From Solirubrobacteraceae bacterium (GTDB lineage Bacteria > Actinomycetota > Thermoleophilia > Solirubrobacterales > Solirubrobacteraceae), in assembly GCA_030043235.1 (NCBI GenBank), contig JASHYF010000386.1, positions 1 to 5,031 of the forward strand: a stretch of 5,031 bases of DNA, written 5' to 3'. Under the pieces are notes generated by a model. The model ran no database searches. It saw nothing but the letters and a program-made list of their open reading frames with translations, and was not told the DNA's origin. Below are positions 1 through 4,872 of this stretch, piece after piece (position 1 is the first letter of the stretch; each line of letters begins with the position of its first letter). The translations under genes were made by a program, and so were the position numbers.

Positions 1-312
1 CGCGGCGTCACCACCCACGGCTTCGCCGTCAACGTCCACAACGATCTCGAGCCCTTCAGCTGGGTGGTCGCCTGCGGTCTGCCCGGCGTGAGGATGACCT
101 CGCTCGCCGCCGAGTCCGCCGCCGGCGGATGTGAGTCGCTCAGCTGTTTTCGCAAGCGCGTGGCCTACGCCTTCTGCCAGGCGCATCACAGGCGCCAGCG
201 CGTGGTCTCGCCGCGGCGCCTCGGCATCGACACTGCGCACGCCGGCACGCGAGCGGAGCGAGCCTCTCTAAAAACCATCTCCTCCACCATCGTGGAGCCG
301 ATCCCCGCATGA
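1..312 (+). CDS. lipB: Lipoyl(octanoyl)transferase LipB, 3' part (N-terminus outside window)
   Basis: LipB transfers octanoate from octanoyl-ACP to the lipoyl-domain lysine of 2-oxoacid dehydrogenases and glycine cleavage H protein, in the cytosol; it is the first step of endogenous lipoate synthesis. Reading frame 1 is open from the window edge to TGA at 310-312, giving 103 residues. It opens with RGVTTHGFAVNV, the family's RGxxxHGxAxNV block, followed by DLEPFSWVVACGLPG. The Cys at visible residue 25 is the expected catalytic cysteine. The partner lysine should lie just before the RG block, beyond the edge. After MTSLAAE comes a basic, less conserved tail ending near SPRRLG plus about 30 further residues. 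The stop overlaps the lipA start as ATGA (309-312), implying translational coupling in one operon. Assignment is firm from the conserved block and lipA context; only the 5' end is unknown. Confidence 0.93.
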   Translation, partial: RGVTTHGFAVNVHNDLEPFSWVVACGLPGVRMTSLAAESAAGGCESLSCFRKRVAYAFCQAHHRRQRVVSPRRLGIDTAHAGTRAERASLKTISSTIVEPIPA

Positions 313-1289
313 GCGTCACGCGCTCGCGCGCAAACCCCGGCGGTATGGACGTGCTGAGCGCCCTCGGGAGCGACGTGCGCCCGCTGCGCGAGCGCAAGCC
401 GCCGTGGTTCAAGGTGCCGCCTCCCGGCGGGCAGCGCCACCGCGAGCTCACCGAGATGATCCGCGCGGAGAACCTGCACACGGTCTGCCAGGAGGCCGCC
501 TGCCCGAACGTCGGCGAGTGCTGGGAGCGCGGCACCGCCACGTTCATGATCCTCGGCGACACCTGCACGCGCCGCTGCGGCTTCTGCAACGTCAAGACCG
601 GCAAGCCCACCTGGAACGACCCGCTCGAGCCCGCCCGCGTCGCGCGCTCGATCGCGCGCATGGGGCTGCGCCACGCCGTCATCACCTCCGTCGATCGCGA
701 CGACCTGCCCGACAAGGGCGCCTCCGCCTTCGTCGGCGTCATCCGCCAGGTCCGCCGCCAGGCGCCCGGCTGCCAGATCGAGGTGCTCACGCCCGACTTC
801 CAGGGCCAGGAGATGCCGCTCGCCAAGGTCATCGCCGAGCGGCCCGACGTGTTCAACCACAACGTCGAGGTCGTCCCGCGGCTGTACCCGCTCGCGCGCC
901 GCGGCTCGCGCTTCGAGCGCTCCTGCCGCGTGCTGCGCCTCGCGCGCGAGCTCGGCGAGGGCGAGGTCGTAACCAAGTCCGGGCTCATGGTCGGGCTCGG
1001 CGAGAGCCACCAGGAGATGCTCGACGCCTTCCGCGCGCTGCGCGAGCACGGCGTGCAGGTGCTCACCGTCGGGCAGTACCTGCGCCCCTCCGAGCGCCAT
1101 CTGCCGGTCGTGCGCTACTGGCACCCCGACGAGTTCGCCGCGCTCGAGCGCGCCGCCTACGAGCTCGGCTTCCAGCACGTCGCCGCCGGCCCGCTCGTGC
1201 GCTCCTCATACCACGCCGACCAGCACGTGGGGTGGGCGGCAAAATCAGTCATCCCCGGCGTCGGTCCGCTGGCAGCGACCGCGACCTGA
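309..1289 (+). CDS. lipA: Lipoyl synthase LipA (radical SAM)
   Basis: LipA inserts sulfurs at C6 and C8 of protein-bound octanoyl groups to complete the lipoyl cofactor, using S-adenosylmethionine and two [4Fe-4S] clusters. The 326-aa length is normal. The LipA-specific auxiliary cluster motif Cx4Cx5C is at C60, C65 and C71. The radical SAM CxxxCxxC motif is at C86, C90 and C93 (CTRRCGFC). The C-terminal RSSYHA at 298-303 supplies the serine ligand of the auxiliary cluster. Other family blocks are VITSVDRDDLPD (124-135), IEVLTPDF (157-164), FNHNVEVV (182-189), TKSGLMVGLGE (222-232) and GQYLRPS (255-261). The ATG at 309 overlaps the lipB stop and has GGAG at 294-297, 11 nt upstream; M13 (345) is a possible alternative start. 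All catalytic ligands are present, so the enzyme should be active. The gene ends 3 bp before the convergent collagen-like gene. Glutamate codons are almost all GAG. Confidence 0.98.
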   Translation: MSVTRSRANPGGMDVLSALGSDVRPLRERKPPWFKVPPPGGQRHRELTEMIRAENLHTVCQEAACPNVGECWERGTATFMILGDTCTRRCGFCNVKTGKPTWNDPLEPARVARSIARMGLRHAVITSVDRDDLPDKGASAFVGVIRQVRRQAPGCQIEVLTPDFQGQEMPLAKVIAERPDVFNHNVEVVPRLYPLARRGSRFERSCRVLRLARELGEGEVVTKSGLMVGLGESHQEMLDAFRALREHGVQVLTVGQYLRPSERHLPVVRYWHPDEFAALERAAYELGFQHVAAGPLVRSSYHADQHVGWAAKSVIPGVGPLAATAT

Positions 1290-1292
1290 TTC

Positions 1293-2993
1293 CTATTCCG
1301 CATACACCGCCCAGTTGACCCTGTCTCCAGTGGCGAGGGTCGCTTCCACCGTGAAGCTCACTCCCGCTTTCCGGGAGGTGACCGCCAAGCCGATCACCGT
1401 GCTGCCTTCCGGCGACACGATGATCGGCCCGGAGGCCGTCACCGCAGTGCAGGGGATGGTGAGCGTTTTGGAGAGCGTCATTTCCCCCGAGCGGCCGACA
1501 GCCAATGGGATCAGCTTCCGTAGCGATTCCGCGAGCTGAGATTCGCCCACTGCTTCCTTCTGTATCTGGCTTGCCGTCACCGATTCGTCGGCCAGCTGGT
1601 TCGAGCCAATCGTGTGAGCAGCGATCTTTTCCGCAGTCACCGCTTCGTGGGCAAGATCTTCCGTGAGCACCGATTCAGAGCCGAGTTTGCCTTCAAGGCC
1701 ACGCGGTCCTTCTTTGCCTTCTTTGCCTTCCGCGCCCGCCTGCCCGCGAGGCCCTTCGGGCCCCTCTTTGCCTTCCCTGCCTTCCGGACCTGCCGGCCCA
1801 CGAGGTCCTTCAGATCCTTCCTTGCCTTCCTTGCCTCGTTGTCCTTCTGGACCCGCCGGGCCTTCCTTCCCCTGCTTGCCTTCCCTGCCTTCCGGACCTG
1901 CCGGCCCACGAGGCCCTTCAGGCCCTTCCTTGCCTTCTTTGCCTTGCTGACCTTCCGGACCCGCCGGGCCTTCCTTCCCCTGCTTGCCTTCCTTGCCTTC
2001 CGGACCCGCGGGACCGGCCGACCCTTCCTTGCCTTCGGGACCACGTGGACCTTGCGGTCCTTCTTTGCCCGTCTGACCTTCTTTGCCTTCCGGCCCCGCC
2101 GACCCCGGCGCGCCTTCAGGCCCGGGCTGACCTTCTCTGCCCTGCTGGCCTTCGGGACCCTCCTTGCCTTCCGGGCCAGCTTGGCCTTCCTTCCCCGGCA
2201 TGCCCTCCTTGCCTTCCGGGCCCTCGGGACCAGGCGAGCCTTCAGGACCGCGTGGGCCTTCACGGCCAGGCAAGCCCTCGGGACCGAGGGAGCCTTCAGG
2301 TCCTTCCTTGCCTTGCGGGCCGATCGGTCCCTGCGCGCCTTCAGGCCCGCGCTGACCTTCTCGACCCTGCTGACCTTCCGGACCCTCCTTCCCTTCCGGA
2401 CCCTCCTTCCCTTCGGAACCTTCCTTGCCTTCCGGACCCTCCCTGCCTTCGGGACCGGCGGGACCGATCTGACCGATGGGGCCGTCGAGACCCTGGAGAC
2501 CTTCCGCACCCGCCGGGCCGCGTGGACCTTCGCTGCCAGCCCTGCCTTCGGGACCCTGGCTGCCTTCCGGCCCACGTTCTCCCGCCGGACCGGCGGCCCC
2601 CGCAGGACCGTCCGCACCGCCGGGTCCCTCTACTCCGGCGGTGCCTGGGATACCTGGCGTACCTTCCGCGCCTTCCGGCCCGTCCGCTCCTCGCGGACCG
2701 CTTGTACCCCGTCGACCCGTCGCCCCAGCGGGTCCCCGGGAGGGGGTGGCGGCGGCCCTCGCGTGCTCCACATGCGCGTCCACTTTGGCTCGGTGCGAGC
2801 CGTGGCGGTCGTGCGCTCCGTGGCGAGCGCCCCCGCCTTGGTGGCCATCGCTGCCGGTTGGCCGTCGAGAGCGCAGGGAAGCTGCATCGCCGCCGGGATC
2901 GATCGACTGGCTCACGGCGATCCCCGCGCCAAGGCCGACGAGAAGGAGGACGAGTATGAGCACAACCACGCCGATGCGCCGCCTGGAGTTCAT
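1293..2993 (-). CDS. Collagen-like (Gly-X-Y) membrane-anchored or exported protein
   Basis: A 566-aa protein in five parts. Residues 1-30 have a basic start (MNSRRR) and a hydrophobic stretch (8-28), either a signal anchor or a signal peptide with possible cleavage near AVS at 26-28. Residues 31-86 are a charged Gly/His-rich linker. Residues 87-440 are 118 Gly-X-Y triplets without interruption, dominated by GPE (25), GKE (20), GPA (10), GPR (8) and GRE (6). Residues 441-490 are five 10-residue repeats. Residues 497-566 look beta-rich, with one Cys (C515), and end VNWAVYAE. Gly-X-Y tracts form triple helices in bacterial collagens, so a surface trimer is the natural inference; the biological role is unknown. 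The start is fixed: an in-frame TAA immediately precedes the ATG. No Shine-Dalgarno is close. Glu is mostly GAA, unlike lipA. It converges on lipA with a 3-bp gap. Confidence 0.9.
   Translation of the reverse strand: MNSRRRIGVVVLILVLLLVGLGAGIAVSQSIDPGGDAASLRSRRPTGSDGHQGGGARHGAHDRHGSHRAKVDAHVEHARAAATPSRGPAGATGRRGTSGPRGADGPEGAEGTPGIPGTAGVEGPGGADGPAGAAGPAGERGPEGSQGPEGRAGSEGPRGPAGAEGLQGLDGPIGQIGPAGPEGREGPEGKEGSEGKEGPEGKEGPEGQQGREGQRGPEGAQGPIGPQGKEGPEGSLGPEGLPGREGPRGPEGSPGPEGPEGKEGMPGKEGQAGPEGKEGPEGQQGREGQPGPEGAPGSAGPEGKEGQTGKEGPQGPRGPEGKEGSAGPAGPEGKEGKQGKEGPAGPEGQQGKEGKEGPEGPRGPAGPEGREGKQGKEGPAGPEGQRGKEGKEGSEGPRGPAGPEGREGKEGPEGPRGQAGAEGKEGKEGPRGLEGKLGSESVLTEDLAHEAVTAEKIAAHTIGSNQLADESVTASQIQKEAVGESQLAESLRKLIPLAVGRSGEMTLSKTLTIPCTAVTASGPIIVSPEGSTVIGLAVTSRKAGVSFTVEATLATGDRVNWAVYAE
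1524..1673 (-). repeat. Five 10-residue repeats after the collagen tract
   Basis: Residues 441-490 split exactly into [40 protein letters not shown] and [10 protein letters not shown]. The consensus is [SAT]-[VI]-[TGL]-x-x-x-[LI]-[AQ]-x-[EH]. The DNA copies are diverged, so the period is a protein-level constraint. Similar AVT..KIA..-type repeats are common next to the ends of phage tail-fibre and surface fibre proteins; a stalk or trimerisation role here is inference. Confidence 0.8.
1791..2006 (-). repeat. Two tandem 108-bp (36-residue) units inside the collagen tract
   Basis: Positions 1899-2006 (residues 330-365) and 1791-1898 (residues 366-401) are adjacent copies differing at 9 of 108 bases by my alignment. 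Both follow the triplet order GPE G(K/R)[15 protein letters not shown](Q/R) GKE GKE G(P/S)E GPR GPA. Residues 402-419 look like a third copy lacking six central triplets ([18 protein letters not shown]). Unit length is a multiple of nine bases, so the Gly register is kept. Confidence 0.9.
2079..2402 (-). repeat. Second repeated block in the collagen tract, 225-bp offset
   Basis: Residues 198-230 (2304-2402) and 273-305 (2079-2177) share the triplet series [17 protein letters not shown](R/P) GPE GA(Q/P), followed by two variable triplets and GKE. The offset is exactly 75 residues (225 bp). This is an older, more diverged duplication than the 108-bp pair. Confidence 0.7.
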
Positions 2994-2998
2994 TTATC

Positions 2999-3004
2999 AG
3001 AATA
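2999..3004 (-). promoter_or_regulatory. Possible -10 hexamer of a leaderless collagen-gene transcript
   Basis: On the - strand TATTCT (TAnnnT) lies 5 nt before the ATG at 2993. There is no Shine-Dalgarno in the usual window; AGGAG at 3024-3028 is about 30 nt away. No TTGACA-like -35 is seen at 16-18 bp spacing, so the call rests on the hexamer and its position only. Confidence 0.35.
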
Positions 3005-3088
3005 GCTCGGATCCCTGGTCGTACTCCTTGAGTTGTGGCAACGACGCTTGCGGACGCCGCGCCGACACACCCGGCGCGGTAGTCCACA

Positions 3089-3143
3089 AGGGTCGGCTAG
3101 CCCCATTTTCCGCGGCTGAGCTAGCCGGCGGCCAGCCGACCCT
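3089..3143 (-). terminator. Long inverted repeat after vapC, terminator-like hairpin
   Basis: AGGGTCGGCT (3089-3098) is exactly complementary to AGCCGACCCT (3134-3143). After one mismatch the stem continues for three more pairs (3100-3102 with 3130-3132), leaving a loop of 27 nt. It begins 3 bp beyond the vapC stop in the direction of vapC transcription. No run of U follows (CTTGTGG), so it is not a classic intrinsic terminator; it could act as a weak terminator, protect the mRNA 3' end, or be an operator for the collagen gene downstream. Confidence 0.45.
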
Positions 3144-3145
3144 GC

Positions 3146-3562
3146 TCAGCCCTGTTCCGGCAGCTCGACGGTATCCAGTTTCTCGGCGTCGGCTACGGCG
3201 AGGACGTCGGGATCCGCGGTGGCGATGCGATCGCCCTTCTTCGCCGACGCGAGCAGCACGGCGTCGGCCAGCGAGATGGGCCTGTTCGAGCGGTGGTAGT
3301 GGGTTGCGCGCATCTCGGCTGCGGAACGCGCAAGCGCGGCGTCGAGAGGGATCGCGGTCAAAGGTCCGTGCAGGAGCGGATCGAGTATCTCCATGGTTCG
3401 AGTGATCGCCATGCCGTGGACGCGCTGGGACACGTCCAGCGTCTCGATCAGGTTCGCGGTCGTCACGCCAGCGTCCCCCTCCCGCAACAGCGATCGCACG
3501 GCCGGCGTCGCCGGTCCGCCCACGAGGAAGGCGATCAACGCGTACGCATCGAGCAGCGTCAC
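3146..3562 (-). CDS. vapC: PIN-domain RNase toxin, VapC family
   Basis: A 138-aa protein of usual VapC length. VapC toxins are Mg2+-dependent endoribonucleases that cut specific RNAs, typically tRNA or rRNA, when the antitoxin is lost. The acidic PIN residues are in place: D5 in MTLLDAYALIAFL, E40 in TTANLIETLDV, D100 in ISLADAVLLASA, and D117 in IATADPDVL (D119 close by). The start is GTG at 3562, overlapping the antitoxin stop as GTGA (3559-3562) with no Shine-Dalgarno of its own, so translation is probably coupled to vapB. All active-site positions are kept, with no frameshift, so the toxin looks functional. The target RNA cannot be read from the sequence. The antitoxin-first order and the overlap support a type II module. 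Confidence 0.9.
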   Translation of the reverse strand: MTLLDAYALIAFLVGGPATPAVRSLLREGDAGVTTANLIETLDVSQRVHGMAITRTMEILDPLLHGPLTAIPLDAALARSAAEMRATHYHRSNRPISLADAVLLASAKKGDRIATADPDVLAVADAEKLDTVELPEQG

Positions 3563-3813
3563 CGTTTCGCTCGTCGCGATTCCGAGGCGAGCTCGTCATC
3601 GCGCGCGATCCGTCGAAGCCGCCTCACGTCGATGTCGCCGAACTCGCTCGCGAGGGCTCCCTCCGCTGCGGCGATCGGGTCATCGGGCGCGGGCTGCAGG
3701 ACGATCCAGTCGCCGTGATCCTCCATCGCCACGGTCGAGGTGCCCCAGCGGTGCCTGATCGCCGCTGGGATTGACACCTGGCCACCCTTCGAGATCTTCA
3801 TGCGTGTCTTCAT
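3559..3813 (-). CDS. vapB: AbrB/MazE-type antitoxin, VapB family
   Basis: An 84-aa protein from the ATG at 3813. Residues 5-41 form a swapped-hairpin AbrB (SpoVT-AbrB) DNA-binding domain, MKISKGGQVSIPAAIRHRWG followed by AMEDHGDWIVLQP. The charged C-terminal part (44-84, PDDPIAAAEGAL then a helix rich in Arg/Glu/Asp) is the likely toxin-binding tail. It should neutralise the downstream PIN toxin and repress its own promoter. The frame stays open up to 3954, but residues upstream of the AbrB domain run into the divergent rhomboid gene and look non-homologous. Candidate starts are 3831, 3819, 3813 and 3801, all without a Shine-Dalgarno. I chose 3813 because MKTRMKISKGGQ resembles typical family N-termini and a TAnnnT hexamer lies 8 nt upstream. 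Confidence 0.85.
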   Translation of the reverse strand: MKTRMKISKGGQVSIPAAIRHRWGTSTVAMEDHGDWIVLQPAPDDPIAAAEGALASEFGDIDVRRLRRIARDDELASESRRAKR

Positions 3814-3834
3814 GTGCATGAAATCTATCATGAA
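3797..3834. promoter_or_regulatory. Symmetric TTCATG/CATGAA array at the vapB start, candidate operator
   Basis: Four six-base half-sites occur in mirror order: TTCATG (3797-3802), TTCATG (3809-3814), CATGAA (3817-3822), CATGAA (3829-3834), with gaps of 6, 2 and 6. The outer and inner pairs share one symmetry centre at 3815/3816. Type II antitoxins usually bind inverted repeats at their own promoter, and this array overlaps the candidate vapB -10 and starts. Two half-sites are also ATG-AAG codons (MKTRMK), so part of the pattern may be coding. Confidence 0.45.
3822..3827 (-). promoter_or_regulatory. Possible vapB -10 hexamer
   Basis: TAGATT on the - strand lies in the most AT-rich stretch of this region, 8 nt before the ATG at 3813, the spacing expected if transcription began at the start codon. 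It lies between and partly within the TTCATG/CATGAA half-sites. No convincing -35 is seen. Confidence 0.35.
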
Positions 3835-3865
3835 CACCGCAGGAAGAGCCTCGCCACGCGGCGGG

Positions 3866-3871
3866 TAAGCT
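3866..3871 (+). promoter_or_regulatory. Possible -10 hexamer for the rhomboid gene cluster
   Basis: TAAGCT (TAnnnT) lies 6 nt before the ATC codon at 3878, where the conserved rhomboid N-terminus begins. Its TAA is also the in-frame stop that limits how far the coding frame can extend. No Shine-Dalgarno and no clear -35 were found, so a leaderless transcript is the simplest reading. Confidence 0.4.
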
Positions 3872-3913
3872 CGCCCGATCCTCCCGTTCAAAGACAACAT
3901 CCCGCTTTCGCGC

Positions 3914-4699
3914 GTGCCGCTCGTGACGATCGCGCTGATCGCAGTCAACGTCATCGTCTACCTGCTGGAGATCCGCCACGGCGGCAGCTTCTTCGGCGGA
4001 CCCACCACCAGCGTCGAGGTCCACTACGGCGCGATCCCCTACACGCTCACGCACCCCGGCACGCACTGCGACCTCGTGGACGTGCAGACACCGACCGGCC
4101 TGGTTGAAACGGTTGGCTGCCAGCGAGCTCGCTTCACGGTCGGCGAGCCCGGGCTGGTGGGTGGCCCCGGACCGCAGCTCGCTGCCTGGGAGGCTGCGTT
4201 CACCGCGATGTTCCTCCACGCGAGCTTCCTGCACATCTTCGGCAACATGGTCTTCCTCGCGATCTTCGGGCCAGCGGTCGAGGATGCGATGGGGCGCGTG
4301 CGCTACCCCGCCTTCTACCTGATCGGCGGCCTCGTCGCACTCGCCGCGCAGGTCGCCACCGCTCCCAGCTCCACCGGACCCACGCTCGGCGCGTCCGGAG
4401 CGATCGCCGCGGTGCTCGGCGGCTACATCCTGTTGTATCCGCGCGCGCGCGTGCTGTCTCTGGTCTTCATCGTGTTCTTCGTGACCATCATCGAGGTCCC
4501 CGCCGTATTCCTGCTGCTGTTCTGGTTCGCCGAGCAGGTGTGGCTCGGTCTCGAAGGGCTGGCCGGGGCGGGATCGGGTGGGGAAGGCGTCGCGTACTTC
4601 GCGCACATCGGCGGCTTCCTCTTCGGGCTGCTCACCATCCGCCCGCTCGTCAAACGCCGCGGGCGGGCGGGCCCCCCATCAACGCTCGCTCCCGCATGA
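3914..4699 (+). CDS. Rhomboid family intramembrane serine protease
   Basis: Rhomboids cleave transmembrane helices of other proteins inside the membrane using a Ser-His dyad. From the GTG at 3914 the protein is 261 aa. The dyad is S161 in GASGA (159-163, TM4) and H231 in AHIGGFLFG (TM6). The family's HxxxxHxxxN is at H102, H107 and N111 (FLHASFLHIFGNMVFL). TM segments lie near 3-19, 95-118, 132-150, 157-175, 180-205 and 227-243. The loop after TM1 is long and has a Cys pair (C52, C69). Family members often begin with M-[IL]-P-[LF]-[RK]-D; here LPFKDNIPLSR is encoded just upstream (3881-3913), and the only codon in the M position is ATC at 3878, so the true start may be 3878 (273 aa). The stop overlaps the next gene as ATGA. 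The substrate is unknown. Confidence 0.92.
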   Translation: MPLVTIALIAVNVIVYLLEIRHGGSFFGGPTTSVEVHYGAIPYTLTHPGTHCDLVDVQTPTGLVETVGCQRARFTVGEPGLVGGPGPQLAAWEAAFTAMFLHASFLHIFGNMVFLAIFGPAVEDAMGRVRYPAFYLIGGLVALAAQVATAPSSTGPTLGASGAIAAVLGGYILLYPRARVLSLVFIVFFVTIIEVPAVFLLLFWFAEQVWLGLEGLAGAGSGGEGVAYFAHIGGFLFGLLTIRPLVKRRGRAGPPSTLAPA

Positions 4700-4872
4700 T
4701 CCGCCTGATGGTGCTGGGCGCCGCGCTGCTGTTCATCACCGGCTTTGCATTCCTCACCTACGTGGACATCGTCAGCGAAGGGCTCAGCGCGGCGAGCCTG
4801 CTGTCGATCTTCATCGTCGTGCTGCTCGCCGTGGGGGTCGTCGGCGCACTGCGCAATCCTCCGCGCGCATGA
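4696..4872 (+). CDS. Small two-helix membrane protein, unknown function
   Basis: A 58-aa protein starting at the ATG that overlaps the rhomboid stop (ATGA, 4696-4699). It has two hydrophobic segments, about residues 4-22 (LMVLGAALLFITGFAFLTY) and 30-51 (LSAASLLSIFIVVLLAVGVVGA), joined by a short acidic loop (VDIVSEG), and a basic tail RNPPRA. The frame is open further upstream, but that part overlaps rhomboid coding sequence and is Arg-rich shadow. Overlaps on both sides suggest translation coupled to the rhomboid gene. It may be an accessory membrane protein of the protease or just a neighbour; I recognise no family. Confidence 0.75.
   Translation: MIRLMVLGAALLFITGFAFLTYVDIVSEGLSAASLLSIFIVVLLAVGVVGALRNPPRA

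Larger units (their letters stand above)
1674..2735 (-). repeat. Gly-X-Y tract of 118 perfect triplets
   Basis: This codes for residues 87-440 of the collagen-like protein. Glycine occurs at every third residue with no break, which suits one continuous triple helix. My count by hand: Pro is in X in 48 triplets and in Y in 7; Glu is in Y in 60 and in X in 1; all 23 Lys are in X. At DNA level the coding strand is purine-rich (GGN CCG GAA GGC AAG GAA), so the + strand reads as CCTTCC-like pyrimidine runs. Confidence 0.95.

Noticed and set aside
140..1178. Long - strand frames opposite lipB/lipA
   Set aside because: GC-rich antisense frames; the + strand frame has full LipA motifs.
1637..2617. 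Lys/Arg-rich 326-aa frame on the - strand inside the collagen gene
   Set aside because: It is a +1-shifted reading of the same repeat, resembling a histone-like tail only through composition.
1674..2735. CRISPR-like or satellite repeat array
   Set aside because: The repeats are coding, keep a 3-residue Gly period and have no unique spacers of fixed length.
2730..2755. G-quadruplex on the + strand (three G-runs of 3-5 then GG pairs)
   Set aside because: Only three runs of three or more G occur; the fourth would need GG pairs, and the bases are explained by codons.
1614..3005. Long open frames on the + strand opposite the collagen-like gene (463 aa and others, Phe/Arg/Leu or Pro/Ser repeats)
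   Set aside because: They are the antisense image of Gly-X-Y codons, which rarely give stops; the products are low complexity with no domain.
3814..3954. Longer N-terminus for the antitoxin (131 aa from 3954)
   Set aside because: The extra residues precede the AbrB domain, overlap the divergent rhomboid coding region and do not resemble VapB.
3680..4606. 308-aa - strand frame opposite the rhomboid gene
   Set aside because: Its Asp/Glu/His/Arg composition is typical of antisense to GC-rich coding; the rhomboid motifs are on the + strand.
4540..4695. Longer N-terminus for the 58-aa membrane protein
   Set aside because: This part overlaps rhomboid TM6 coding and is Arg-rich shadow; the ATGA overlap start at 4696 is better.
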